Part shown: positions 32,201-39,995 of the stretch, one piece after another | Numbering within the stretch: the first letter of the stretch is position 1 | Layout: each line of letters starts with the position of its first letter | Assembly: GCA_028751875.1 (NCBI GenBank) | Contig: CM054135.1 | Coordinates: 5,047,163 to 5,111,162 of the forward strand | Origin: Rapana venosa | Taxonomy: Eukaryota; Mollusca; Gastropoda; Neogastropoda; Muricidae | Length of the DNA stretch: 64,000 nt | Reading direction: 5' to 3' | Position numbers and translations under genes: made by a program | The notes under the pieces: model-generated | What the model was told of the DNA's origin: nothing | What the model saw: the letters and a program-made list of their open reading frames with translations, nothing else | Database searches by the model: none

Positions 32201-33574
32201 GTGAGGAATCATTCTCAAAAACAGTCCATTGAAGATTACAAATTAGCCTTTCTAGTCTCTACAGATTAAATCTCATACACAGTCATATAGTGATATACTG
32301 TATGAACTCAAGCAAATAATTTTTTTTTAAAACACTAAACAGACTGTTATCCCTGAACCACTTTTGCTTTTAAATTTAACTTTTTTTGGTGGTAGATACT
32401 TTCCCTACGTATTACATACAGTGTGCGTGTGTGTGTGTGTGTGTGTGTTGGGAGAGGTCCAGACTTACAGTTTTATACTTACAATGGTATGATTGATCAC
32501 CTTTTTATTGTCTTAATGCTGTTTTAAACACTTCTCGTGAACTAAAAACTATAATTTGTCAAATTTCATCTATACTGTTCTTATGGTCAAGGTCATGTTT
32601 CAGTTGTTGGGGTTTTTTGTTTGGGGTTTTGTTGTTGTTTGTTTTGTTTGGTTGTTGTTGTGTTTGTTGTTTTTGTGTTTTTGTTTGTGTGATGTTGGTT
32701 TTGTTGGTTTGTTTTGTTTGTTGTTTTGTTGTTGGGGGGTTTTTTGGGGGGTCAGTATACTTTTGTGTTTTGGGGTGGCTTTTTTTTTTTTTTTTTTTTG
32801 GGGGGGGGGGTCTCAGCTTGAGAGCTTTGAGGTTCATCAATGATGACATTTTTGCATATCCCCACCAAACCCCCACAACCCCCACCCCACCCCCACAACC
32901 CCCACAACCATTAACTTGATTAAGGCAGCCACTGACTTCAGGGAGTCTTTCAATTAACTTTGTTAGTATTTATTTTGTCTGGTCACTAAGGTGGTAGGTG
33001 TTGTTATTTGGGTAACATGATGCCCCTTTTAGTCATCACTTGGGCTCCTTAGTTTGCTGGTTTTACTATTCTAGGGGTATAGTTCCTTTGCTCTTAATTG
33101 AAAGTTACCATGTTTATAGGTCAGTTATTCTAATATTATTAATAACTTCAAATACCCAAATGACAAATGCATTCTGATCCTGCATTTTAAAGGGGGGGCA
33201 AGGATAGGCCTGTAGCCGTGTAGGCTATAGGCCTAGGCCTTATAGAAACAAAGAAATTAGAAAGCATAGGGTTGTTAGCCCTGTCACTTCCATAGCAGCA
33301 TCATTACATTATTGTCATCATCAGTGATCATCATGCATTATAAGGGGATCATTTTTATGTCACCGATTTACCTGTTGATAAGTACTAGGTACTAAGGTAG
33401 ACGAATTATGCTTACACTGCAGTAGGCCTAGCACTTTGGAGCTTTACTTCGGGAATATTCTGTTCAATATTACTCAAAGTTAGACTGGTGAAGGTTCAAA
33501 CTCACCTCCATCACGATCCTCCCCACTGGTGTTTTACCGGCAGTAACATCGAAAAAGACTCTTGGTTTGGCCAT
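12897..33574 (-). CDS. PPIA: Cyclophilin A-like peptidyl-prolyl cis-trans isomerase, gene 1 (five exons joined)
   Basis: Join 33506-33574, 25415-25445, 18264-18449, 14831-14906 and 12897-13029 on the minus strand: 495 nt, 164 aa plus TAG, the usual size of cytosolic cyclophilin A. All introns are GT-AG and the phases close exactly (codons split at Glu, Gly and Trp). Family motifs are in order: [36 protein letters not shown] with [45 protein letters not shown] and the end IADCGEC. Residues equivalent to the active-site Arg, Phe, Met, Gln, Ala, Phe, Trp, Leu and His are present. There is no signal peptide, so the product should be cytosolic, catalysing prolyl cis-trans isomerisation and binding cyclosporin-type ligands (family knowledge). 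An odd point is Arg where the family has Gly directly after the HRVIP proline. The two large 5' introns are swollen by transposons. Confidence 0.93.
13030..14830 (-). other. Gene 1 intron 4
   Basis: 1801 bp, the least invaded intron. About 13030-13330 and 13790-14760 align with intron 4 of gene 2 (41803-42140, 42150-42540 and 44100-44640), including a shared (GT)n-containing region. It contains a C/G homopolymer at 13119-13143 and one (CT)n tract. Confidence 0.75.
13574..13660 (+). repeat. (CT)n microsatellite
   Basis: Three CT runs separated by single interruptions within gene 1 intron 4. Confidence 0.95.
14831..14906 (-). CDS. PPIA: Cyclophilin gene 1, exon 4
   Basis: 76 nt, acceptor TGTTTCAG, donor GTGAGT. 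Encodes [25 protein letters not shown] and two bases of Trp. It contains the [13 protein letters not shown] substrate-pocket block. Confidence 0.94.
16881..17732 (-). mobile_element. Family 1 SINE interrupted by a family 2 SINE
   Basis: Minus-strand head at 17732 (GATAGCCTAGTGGTCAGAAC ... CCCGGGTTTGATTCCC), central domain (GATGAGACTATAAACCGAGG) and tail down to GACTGGATGTAAAAAAGCAC near 17430. The rest of the tail (attcttttatatagaggata, then atggaataa) reappears at 16885-16913. The roughly 515 bases between are a different SINE, so this older copy was split within its tail. Confidence 0.8.
16910..17429 (-). mobile_element. tRNA-headed SINE, family 2, nested in a family 1 SINE
   Basis: Minus strand: duplicated head start (GATCGGTGGTCTA twice near 17400-17430), a degraded B-box region, central domain TTTCGGATGAGACGATAAAC followed by CGAGGTCCCGTGTG, the block CCCACGGCAACAAGAGAG, CCCCGGGGAGAGCAGCCCGA, and a 3' end GCGCTTTGATTTG ... 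TTCAGCGCTATATAAATTCC with an (ATT)n tail at 16909-16935. The 3' end is shared with the LINE at 22801-25261. Confidence 0.8.
18264..18449 (-). CDS. PPIA: Cyclophilin gene 1, exon 3 (catalytic core)
   Basis: 186 nt between acceptor TGTTTCAG and donor GTAAGT. It encodes [17 protein letters not shown], the STFHRVIP active-site strand, [19 protein letters not shown] and [10 protein letters not shown]. The codon at 18375-18373 is AGA (Arg) where gene 2 has GGA (Gly). Confidence 0.95.
19029..19148 (-). pseudogene. Candidate orphan terminal exon, unrecognised protein
   Basis: Minus strand: polypyrimidine tract and acceptor (CTTTTTTTGTAACCAG) followed by 40 in-frame codons to TGA. The peptide begins [16 protein letters not shown], then [14 protein letters not shown], and ends APERYNSLS. 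It looks more protein-like than the surrounding translated noise (mixed hydrophobic/charged, no low complexity), but I do not recognise the family. It lies in the block missing from gene 2, directly beside an RT-RNase H LINE. It may be a captured exon, a decayed gene end or chance. Confidence 0.3.
19240..21905 (+). mobile_element. RT-RNase H LINE, copy 1 (pseudogenic)
   Basis: Plus-strand order in shifting frames: [20 protein letters not shown] (about 19315) and [20 protein letters not shown] (about 19420); a disrupted DIKKAYDQVW (about 19525); [11 protein letters not shown] (about 19690); NADDI in place of YADD (about 19795); [20 protein letters not shown] (about 20470); RNase H start [13 protein letters not shown] with adjacent stop codons (about 20730); a CGE/metal-binding tail (about 21365). 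The 3' UTR contains an alternating CA/CG stretch (21760-21825), GATATCACTATTTAGTGG and an (ACT)n end (21880-21895). RT plus RNase H without an LTR fits the I-type group. Every domain is frame-broken. Confidence 0.8.
21906..22725. other. Gene 1-specific intron sequence with a dispersed repeat
   Basis: About 21945-22100 resembles 38270-38460 (for example ggggttgctgtttatactga in both), so it belongs to an unnamed dispersed repeat. 22200-22725 shows no recognised motif; a short open frame at 22228-22428 has no family signature. Confidence 0.45.
22801..25261 (-). mobile_element. CR1/L2-like LINE, 5'-truncated, with paralogous empty site
   Basis: Minus strand reads [20 protein letters not shown] at its extreme 5' end (about 25250), then [20 protein letters not shown] and [20 protein letters not shown] (24815-24630), and near the 3' end [26 protein letters not shown] and [11 protein letters not shown] (23660-23370). 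These are CR1/L2-type RT landmarks. The 3' end is GCGCTATATAAATTCC plus (TTA)n at 22801. The four bases ctca flank both sides (22797-22800 and 25262-25265). Gene 2 has the uninterrupted site at about 54480. A SINE sits inside. The frames are broken. Confidence 0.85.
23900..24186 (+). mobile_element. tRNA-derived SINE, family 3
   Basis: Head gaggcaccgtggtcgagtgg (A-box region) and gggttcgatcctcg (B-box region), with a class II-like tRNA spacing. Body: ccttgggaaagacactttac, cctcactccacccagg and ggcgacagactagcgtcctg. Direct repeats atatgtgag at 23891-23899 and 24187-24195 frame it as a target-site duplication within the LINE, so it jumped after the LINE arrived. Confidence 0.85.
25415..25445 (-). 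CDS. PPIA: Cyclophilin gene 1, exon 2 (31-nt microexon)
   Basis: Encodes [10 protein letters not shown] plus the first base of Glu. Acceptor TTTTTCAG, donor GTAGGT. It was found by matching the expected E-L-x-x-D-x-V-P-x-T-A-E segment, and gene 2 has a same-sized exon with the same flanks. Confidence 0.92.
25448..25600 (-). repeat. Local direct repeats next to exon 2
   Basis: The block aaaaacaaagcaatgatgcc ... cttctcatttt occurs twice in tandem, and a third diverged copy (agcaatgatacccttctc) follows. Gene 2 has a single copy at 54660-54710. The array begins three bases from the exon 2 acceptor, in the polypyrimidine and branch-site zone. Confidence 0.8.
26165..26277 (+). repeat. (TATAA)n pentanucleotide microsatellite
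   Basis: About 110 bases of TATAA units with slight interruptions. Confidence 0.95.
26347..26390 (+). repeat. Long G run
   Basis: Over 30 Gs broken by single As. Another poly-C/poly-G-type tract occurs at 26757-26777. Confidence 0.9.
27050..28861 (-). mobile_element. RT-RNase H LINE, copy 2 (5'-truncated)
   Basis: Minus strand, in order: [30 protein letters not shown] (catalytic YADD intact), [18 protein letters not shown] and [20 protein letters not shown] (28846-28283); then [20 protein letters not shown] and the RNase H start [18 protein letters not shown] (28157-27612); then a Cys/His end [14 protein letters not shown] (about 27125-27175). It is the best-preserved copy of the family represented at 19240-21905 and 55970-57640. 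The RT N-terminus and everything upstream are missing; the truncation point at 28862 abuts the (TG)n beside the next LINE. Confidence 0.85.
28869..28917 (+). repeat. (TG)n tract at the LINE 3' junction
   Basis: Nearly uninterrupted TG followed by (TATC)n. It lies at the 3' end of the minus-strand LINE at 28918-31885 and may be its simple-repeat tail or the insertion target. Confidence 0.9.
28920..29628 (-). pseudogene. RTE-like LINE, post-RT C-terminal region
   Basis: Two overlapping frames give [62 protein letters not shown], then [20 protein letters not shown] and [10 protein letters not shown]. These are the typical thumb and basic C-terminal blocks after an RTE-type RT. A frame change at about 29640 separates it from the RT palm. 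Confidence 0.85.
29662..30954 (-). pseudogene. RTE-like LINE reverse transcriptase (430-codon open segment)
   Basis: Long open frame with RT motifs in order: [102 protein letters not shown] and [16 protein letters not shown] (FADD catalytic pair). The N-terminal 110 residues are the basic linker after the endonuclease. Length and intactness suggest fairly recent activity, but adjacent frameshifts mean it is not a complete ORF. Confidence 0.9.
30951..31241 (-). pseudogene. RTE-like LINE endonuclease, C-terminal half
   Basis: Reads [20 protein letters not shown], then [26 protein letters not shown] and GSDHDLVM are the endonuclease D-x-I and SDH catalytic motifs. It starts exactly at the inversion junction and overlaps the RT frame at its end. 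Confidence 0.88.
31242..31885 (+). pseudogene. RTE-like LINE endonuclease, N-terminal half, inverted
   Basis: Plus strand: [45 protein letters not shown], then after a frame slip [31 protein letters not shown] and finally TWHSPNG. Together with the minus-strand half it rebuilds a standard endonuclease order. The frame slip lies at about 31595. Confidence 0.88.
31970..33505 (-). other. Intron 1 sequence conserved between the two cyclophilin genes
   Basis: Blocks such as accacttttgcttttaa, gcatattttcc/gcatatccccacc, actgacttcagggagtctttc (20-base core shared) and cctgttga recur at 62295-63250. A (GT)n at 32428-32449 and G/T-rich homopolymers at 32600-32812 lie in the same relative place as (GT)n and poly-G in gene 2. 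No coding signal. Confidence 0.7.
33506..33574 (-). CDS. PPIA: Cyclophilin gene 1, exon 1 (start codon)
   Basis: 69 nt, phase 0, 23 aa: [18 protein letters not shown] then RIVME. The ATG (33574-33572) is followed directly by the conserved cyclophilin N-terminus and the exon ends at a consensus GTGAGT donor. The homologous exon of gene 2 has the same length and donor. Confidence 0.93.
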
Positions 33575-33720
33575 TATGCTTTGAGTTGAAAGTCAGTCAA
33601 CAGGCTAATATAAACAACACAACAGCAAAACGCCGCGTTCTTCCTCCTCCAAACAAGTGGTGAATGTGAAGGACAGGGAAGAAAGGTCAAGGCAATTAGC
33701 CTAAAATAGTTCCCCCCCAC
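33575..33720 (-). promoter_or_regulatory. Gene 1 upstream/5' UTR region conserved with gene 2
   Basis: Blocks cgttcttcct, tgaatgtgaaggacagg and gaagaaaggtcaaggcaat occur in the same order upstream of both ATGs (gene 2: about 63428-63580). Conservation outside the exon suggests the core promoter and 5' UTR, but no TATA box or initiator is assigned. Confidence 0.45.
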
Positions 33721-33727
33721 CCACCCC

Positions 33728-33995
33728 CCTCTCTCTCTCTCTCTCTCTCTCTCAAAGTTAGTATAGGAGGCTAGGTTCTGATGAAGCGTTATTGCACTGC
33801 TCCATGATTTTTGGGTGATAAACTAAATGAAGAATGTGTTGACTCATAATCCTTCTCAGACTCGATTTTTGTCCCGGATATACTCGTATAGACTTCATAC
33901 AGAAATCTGATGAAACCTCTGTATTTTCCATAAACTTACATAAAAATGACAGAACTCTACTTTTTGTTTCAATAAATTATACATGTCATGAAACT

Positions 33996-34032
<37 letters not shown>

Positions 34033-34197
34033 GGGGATTTTTGTGTAGATTTTTCCCCGTACACTGTGTAAGTGTATTGCTATAGGCTTTATTTTATTTT
34101 ATTATCATATATATCCTTAAGGGCGGGGACTGGATGTAAAAAAGCATATGGGTGCTTATTCATTATCCTCGAAATAAAAGAATTTGTCATTGTCATT

Positions 34198-34261
<64 letters not shown>

Positions 34262-34339
34262 GAAACCTCTGTATTTTCCATAAACTTACATAAAAATGAC
34301 AGAACTCTACTTTTTGTTTCAGTAAATTATACATGTCAT

Positions 34340-34389
<50 letters not shown>

Positions 34390-34445
34390 ATTATCCTCGA
34401 AATAAAAGAATTTGTCATTGCATTGTCATTGTCTCTCTCTCTCTC
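33728..34445 (+). repeat. (CT)n clusters with duplicated spacer and SINE/LINE tails
   Basis: CT tracts at 33728-33753, 33994-34032, 34202-34259, 34345-34386 and 34432-34447. An approximately 90-base spacer beginning tgatgaaacctctgtatttt occurs at 33908 and again at 34258. Family 1 tails lie at 34115-34195 and (3' part only) 34389-34430. Confidence 0.9.
34085..34200 (+). repeat. Family 1-type 3' tail not attached to a SINE body
   Basis: gggcggggactggatgtaaa, then the hairpin-like aagcatatgggtgcttattc, cattatcctcgaaataaaag and (ttgtca)n. It is preceded by atatatccttaa, not the SINE central domain, matching the junction at 11160. Confidence 0.65.
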
Positions 34446-34835
34446 TGGACGTCCTCTGGACAAGACGCATTCAAGAAGAGCTCCAGTGTGCGACCAAGCG
34501 GAACGACCAGGGTTTCAGTGACCAGTGGTGTATTCTACTGACCAGTGGTGTGCTCTACTGTGTTATTAAAGTGTTCAATTCAAGTGGTGTTGTGGTGAAG
34601 TGTGTGATGATGTGAAGTGGCTGTCTCCATCAAGCATGTGAGTGCCAACGACGGCTTACATATATTAATCTGTACGTGTGTGTACCTAAACTATGTGAGG
34701 GCCACATCAAACCTTCCCTCCTAATGAGGGCTGGTGGGGGGCTCTCCACTTGTCTTTTGGTGTGACTTTTTTTTTCTTCTTCCCCCCCCCCCCCTTCCAA
34801 TTAATCATGTGATCTACTCCAACACACCTTCAACA

Positions 34836-35561
34836 ATGCGACCAACAACCAGATCTATAAGTGCAAGACATTCACTAGTATTAGAAAATATCCAGTTCAC
34901 TAAAGACAGTCGTCAAGTAAAATGCATTGCAGCCTACAACCATCTACCGACATGGAGAACTGTACTACACAACAGATATATCGACACACTCAAGTCCGAC
35001 ACTGCAACAACCAAATGGCAAGACTTAACACAATCACACGAAATCATACCAAATCTAGACACATATTCAACCACATTTCCCCCACAACTCTTCAAAACAT
35101 TTCTACAGCTCTTCCTTGGCGAGGCAAAACTTTTGACAATCACTTTGTACCACACGACAGGGACAATATTAATACAAGGGAACACTTGTCAGGAGTGGCT
35201 AAATAAGGAATTCGAAACCCTTAAAGACATAGTGAACTATATGTGTGATTGTTGTGCCAGTGATATGAACCCCACCAATCCCCCCTCCTCCCCTGTGCGT
35301 TTGCCACTGCCTGGCACATCAATTTCCATAACGTCACCTGCAGCAGACCCTGTGTGCTTGCCAGTACACAACACTTTGCCTGTCACTGCCATCCCCCTAA
35401 ATGCAGTCAGTTCTGTCACCATGTTGCCAGGAGACAAACAGTCATCTGTGTCATCTCCTAACCCTATCCTCCCTTCCTCCTCAACTCCAAGCCTGCCCCC
35501 TCCACTGAACCATCTCCACAGCAACCCCAGCTCTCCTCTGTCCCTCCAGCTGACTCAATGA
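34836..35561 (+). pseudogene. Unrecognised N-terminal domain with Pro-rich tail
   Basis: From the ATG at 34836 (an in-frame earlier ATG at 34734 lies before a poly-Phe/Pro artefact) the frame reads MRPTTRSISARHSLVLEN, CIAAYNHLPTWRTVLHNRY, then a compact block LLTITLYHTTGTILIQG and FETLKDIVNYMCDCCASD, then over 90 residues rich in Pro, Ser and Thr. It ends at a stop at 35561, while Pro-rich coding continues in another frame to 35800. I do not recognise the N-domain as a named family. Confidence 0.5.
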
Positions 35562-35801
35562 GTATAAACCATTCCTCCCCCTATCCCACCCCCTGACCAT
35601 GACACCCCTCTCCAAGGAACCCCTCTGATCCCATCTCCTTCCCTCTATTCTACCACCCCCTCTCCACCCAGACCCAAAGCCACCCCCTCCTCCCCTGACC
35701 CTAGCCTTTCTATTCCTGCTTCTGACCTCCTCCCTCTGCCTTCACAACTATGTCCAACAAAATCACACACCTACACAAAACTTCCATCCAGTCTCTACAG
35801 C

Positions 35802-36488
35802 TTGAGCACAGTATCTGCTATCACACATCTCCACTGCCAACTGTCCACAGCCATCTCCACCATCAATGCCCTCAAAGCACAAGTTGACACCTTACAGACA
35901 GAGAACAAACACTTGCACAAACAGATAGAGAAAACAGCCAACGCCAGCAAAGACAGCACAGTCCAAACAAAAAACCATATGAAAGCCACAGAACAAGCAC
36001 TGAAGTCGACCATTGCTGACCTTACTCAGCAAAACACCCAACTACAGACAACGGTTGACAAACAAGCCAAAAGCCTGTCTGCTTTCAACGACTGGCAAAA
36101 CCACATGAAAAAAGAAATCACTGCATTAAAGAAAGCCCTACCATCAACTGATACCTCATACTCGCCATCCCACTCCAACAATCATTCAGTCACCTCCATT
36201 CCAAAGATTCCCACCAGCAATCTAACAACCACCTCCAGAATTCCTCTAAGTGACTCCCTCTCTGACATTTCGGACACCCCTATAGAAGAAGAAATGATCT
36301 TCCCAATCCCCACTAATAATAGATTTTCACTCCTCCACCCCGACCAAAATCCCAACCCCAAACCACCCCCTCCTCCCTCCCCCCTTTCATTACCAAAACG
36401 CAAACTGACAAGTAATTCAGTTCCCAGAAGGCCTATCATCCACCCGCCCCCCCCCCCACCCCACCCCCCACTTCCCCAACTCCCTTAG
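35802..36488 (+). pseudogene. Coiled-coil and Pro-rich segment of the same unit
   Basis: 228 open codons. Residues about 15-110 form a heptad-like coiled coil (INALKAQVDTLQTENKHLHK, DLTQQNTQLQTTVDKQAKSL, MKKEITALKKAL). The rest is Ser/Pro-rich, ending in a poly-Pro run encoded by a C-rich tract. It is probably one protein with the preceding frame, separated by a frameshift. Confidence 0.5.
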
Positions 36489-36524
36489 AGGCACTATTGA
36501 AAAAGTCTGTCCCCACTGCCAGCC

Positions 36525-36990
36525 AGGAGTTACTAATGGGTGACTGGTCTTAAGTGCAGTGGGAAACAAGTTCCCCCCACTGCCGACAAGCTAAAAACTT
36601 GTCATACCAGGCCTGACAGTCCAACACCTCTTGAAATGGCTGTCATCACTCCCCCCTTCAATACACATCAAACAGATCATTTTCCATGTTGGCATCAACA
36701 GCTGCCTACAAAGTGGCCCAGTTGATTGCACGACATGGGAACGTGTTTGTCAGAGGACTACGCCAGGCTTTTCCCCAAGCCACCATAAAAGCCTCTGCAA
36801 TCATCCCTCCTTACAGCCGACACCATACCACCAGTTCTGTGAGGGAGTCCAACACCAACCTCTCCAAGGTCTGTGCTCGAGAGGGGGTGATTTACATCGA
36901 TCACACCTCCTCTTTTCAGACTGAAAGTGGGGCACCCAGGAAAGCCCTCTGGTATCTGTTCACTGAAAAGTTGGCCTTTGTGGTATTTGC
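36525..36990 (+). pseudogene. SGNH-hydrolase-like domain, degenerate
   Basis: In frame after the coiled coil: ELLMGDWS then a stop (position of block I GDS, with Ser replaced by Trp), VIPGLTVQHLLKWL, QIIFHVGINSCLQSGPVD (block III-type G-x-N), then after a frame shift RGLRQAFPQATIKASAIIPP, NLSKVCAREGVIYIDHTSSF and ESGAPRKALW. The expected C-terminal D-x-x-H block is absent. The layout fits an SGNH esterase remnant; with the block I serine lost it could not be catalytic. Confidence 0.5.
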
Positions 36991-37025
36991 AACAAGTGTT
37001 AAAAAATATATTTTTTTTTTTTTTT

Positions 37026-37875
37026 AAAGTGAATACCTTCTTTATTGCATGGTGTGATGTATGTGCATGGAAGGGTATGAGGATGGTACTGGTGGTGTTT
37101 ACGAAGTAGTCACATCAGACTTCAGCAACACCTGACAGACTGAACACCGTTTATTTCCAAACATATCCTGGCCTTGACCAGACCTTAGAGACAAGCTTAC
37201 AACTACAACAACCACATACAGCACTGACAGTAGTCAAAAGCGTGGACAATGACACCCCTCTCCAACTGACACTGAGATAACAGAATGCAAAGACGGTGAA
37301 GCCTGATCAAGAAAATGTAAACAACTTGATGATTGCCAAAGAAAATGGTCCTTCAATTTTTATGCCCAAGATAATCGTTGTCATTGTTTGCTCAGACAGT
37401 AAACTCTTATGGTCTTGACAAATTTCACAGTCTACTTTAGACATAGCAGGGATCTTTTCCGACATTGGTGTGGTAGCAAGCTAGGTTTCTTCTTGTGTAT
37501 TATTGACTTGGACAATCCTGCAGGAGGTATTTCAGTCAGTCACTGAAGGTGTAAGCCTACCGCATGGACACTCCATGCCAGATTTATCGATGCAGAGCTT
37601 TGAACACACGTGATAAGCCTGATCATGGTGGTGTCCAGTCCTTAGCTTCGGTGCGATGACCTGATAATGCTGTGTCTTTGGCAGTAACTACCTCTGCTGC
37701 TGTAGTCAGGGTGTTGCTGAACCCACCTTCTTCTCTGTCTTGGTCTTGACATAAGCGACTTTTTATTTTTCCTCTGATAACTCCCAACCTGTCTGTTACC
37801 AGACTGCCTACCTGCTATCCTGTCCCCACAGTTAAGTGCCTGAGAAGTCAGGCCCAGCACTTCCGACTTCCGACA
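37026..37875. other. Intergenic sequence, unrecognised
   Basis: A poly-T run at 37009-37025, then mixed-complexity sequence without recognised motifs. A minus open frame at 37860-37642 has no family signature. Confidence 0.4.
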
Positions 37876-38222
37876 GGGGGACGGGAAAGCCTAGTGGTCA
37901 GAACATTGCGCTCGCAATCTGACGACCCGGGTTCGATTCCCGGTCAAGGGGGATATTTTCTCCTGGAGTTAACATCAGTGCAGACTCCACTCTCCCCAAA
38001 AGTCCTTCGGATGAGACTATAAACCGAGGCCCCGTGTGCGAACGCACGCAGAACATCTTGCGCACACGTTAAGTCCTGTTCCGCTTTTCGTAAGAGTAGG
38101 CCATTGTGTGCCGGTGGGAACAGATGACAAAATTATTTACAAAATCGCATACATACGGGGACTGGATGTAAAAAAGGCACGTAAGTGCTTATTCCATTAT
38201 CCTCGGTATAAAAGAATAAAAC
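37876..38222 (+). mobile_element. tRNA-derived SINE, family 1 (full-length copy)
   Basis: Head gggaaagcctagtggtcaga with B-box gggttcgattcccgg, central gatgagactataaaccgagg, gccccgtgtgcgaacgcacg, and tail gactggatgtaaaaaaggca ... ccattatcctcggtataaaa. It is the closest to a consensus of the three long copies in the window. Confidence 0.87.
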
Positions 38223-39515
38223 AAACAAAGCATGGGAAGGAATTATTATTTTCAAGTCTTTCAGGAAAAGAAGGCAGGAGAATGAACCAAGAAGGAAGAA
38301 AAAGACAAGAAGGAAGTAACATGAAGAAAGGCAACAAGGCATAAACAAAAAGAGGGATAGAAAAGAGAATTCCTAGCACAAAATTTCTAGACAGTGGGGT
38401 TGCTGTTTATACTGACAGGTCACTGGCTTCCCCATGTGGGAAAACTTATGTTCAAAATTAACTGATTATTAGCTGCTGTACTGAGAAGCAAGCTCAATGT
38501 CTTGCAGGAAGCAAGAGGTTTATAGTTTGAATCTGTCCAAAGCCAGACTAGACATTCGCTCCGCTCCAGTCCTCTAAGCCATGACTGAGGCAAAACCCCC
38601 AAAATATAGCTTCTTCTCATAGAAGAGGCATGTGTGTATGCTTAACATGCGAGATGTTGCAATACGTATTTAATACATGGTAGTATGCTTATATAAGACC
38701 GATAAACTAAACACTTTGCGTGCAGTGGTGTGCATACACACCTTAACACCTATTTTTAAACTGATTCCTTCTCTTTGCCCTCCAAGACAATTTTTCATAT
38801 AAAAAGCCATAAGGAAAAAAAACGTGGTGTTACTTAAGCTTAGTCTGCTTATGGATATAGTGTTTTAGTTCCACAGATTTGTGTTTTCACTGGCTTGTCT
38901 ACAGTTCAGAAGGATCAAGAATGACTGCTCCACAATGTGGTGTTACATCACAGTGGATCTACAACATATGTTCCTGGGAGTAACGATAACAATGACAAAA
39001 AGAAAATTGAGTGATTGATTAGAATGTTAAATCAATGTGTGAAAATCTCCAATCCCACCAACCTCATTAGTGACCAGAGGGGAGTCAAAGGCTCTGCAGA
39101 TTCAGTATTGCAGCAAAGACAGACAAAGAGAGTGAATGAAGCCTACCAGGTTAGTTATTTAGCATGCATTGGGACTGAAATCTGAAAAATATTTCTCTCA
39201 ATGTACATATGACGTAGATTATAGCGAGTCTGCTGAAAAACTATGATTTTGTCTTGATATGCCGTCAGCGCCTCGGGTTTATCACAGTTCTTGATTACTG
39301 GGGGCAACAGCAAAGTGAGAGGCTGTATGATCAGTGGCTTTCTTTCCCACTCATGGAATTCCACTTTACAGCTTAGTCTTTAGTGATTGACTATGACTCT
39401 CTGACTAGGAGGCTTGACTTGCACAGTCCCTATGTACTGCATCCCTGGGGGCTAGTTGGCCTTTGGAGAACATTTCCAACGCTGACTGTCCTTATGCGCT
39501 TTGATTTGTCTGTGC
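38223..39515. other. Intergenic sequence with a dispersed repeat
   Basis: About 38270-38460 matches 21945-22100. 38460-38560 has a weak tRNA B-box-like piece (ggtttatagtttgaatctg) and could be an old SINE head. The rest is unrecognised. Confidence 0.4.
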
Positions 39516-39566
39516 AAGATACAGCGCTATATAAAATTCCATTTATTATTATTATTATTATCTCCA
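39516..39566 (-). repeat. Family 2 SINE / CR1-L2 LINE 3' tail
   Basis: Plus strand tgcaagatacagcgctatat, then aaaattccatttattattat: the shared 3' end with its (ATT)n tail, here running left to right in plus orientation, so the parent lay on the plus strand. Only the tail remains. Confidence 0.6.
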
Positions 39567-39679
39567 ACACTGACTGTCCTTATGCCCACTTGGCCAAGAG
39601 AGTGGGGGTGTGCTGTGGGCAAGGCATCTCCACTATAATCAAATTTCTGCCAAATTTCGGAAACAACAGCTGCCTCCTC

Positions 39680-39995
39680 TGCTAAGTTTTGGAGGTCATC
39701 GTCAAACACGACGGACAACATACAAGTCCAATCAGCTTTTCATCCCTAACAAGAACAATTCACATGTAAGCGCACAATTTCATCAACAGAGAGAGGGAGA
39801 GGGTGTTGAGGACTATGTCAGACAGACAGCTGTATTGATCGGCAGAGCATGCCCAGTTCCCTGATAAAGAGGGCACTATTGGAGAAAGACTTGTGCTGGG
39901 TGTGCCGTGCGTCACAAGGAACTGTCAGAACAGCTCCAGTGTGAAGAACTGAAGTTGTCAAAGCCTATTGCAAAACCTAGACAATGGGAGCAAGT
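39680..39995 (+). mobile_element. Ty3/gypsy-type gag remnant
   Basis: Plus strand: YKSNQLFIPNKNNSHVSAQF, HQQREGEGVEDYVRQTAVLI, GRACPVP, then in broken frames DKEGTIGERLVLGV and a KELSEQLQ-like block. This follows the capsid C-terminal pattern of gypsy gag (FIPxxN ... F-x-x-R-x-Q-x-x-x-E-x-V-x-x-Y-V ... I-x-x-R-x-V-x-G-V ... L-x-E-x-L). No protease, RT or LTR was seen nearby. Confidence 0.6.

Larger units (their letters stand above)
25446..33505 (-). other. Gene 1 intron 1
   Basis: 8060 bp. 25446-25990 aligns with 54657-55985, and about 31970-33505 with about 57830-58000 and 62280-63358 of gene 2 intron 1. The middle is filled with LINEs in gene 1 and with different LINEs in gene 2. Confidence 0.75.
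34440..37025 (+). mobile_element. Decayed repeat-type unit: N-domain, Pro/Ser-rich linker, coiled coil, SGNH-like region
   Basis: One ancestral reading direction covers about 2.6 kb. A roughly 390-base leader precedes the ATG at 34836. An N-terminal domain is followed by a long Pro/Ser/Thr-rich stretch, a coiled coil and a C-terminal block resembling SGNH esterases. Frameshifts and stops separate the parts. No reverse transcriptase, transposase or integrase accompanies it. Esterase domains are known in ORF1 of some CR1-like LINEs, so a LINE ORF1 remnant is one explanation. That is inference; no terminal repeats or target duplication were found. Confidence 0.5.

Noticed and set aside
33575..33720. 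Nuclear-receptor half-site in the conserved aaaggtcaaggca block
   Set aside because: The six-base core is too short to support a regulator without expression or binding data.
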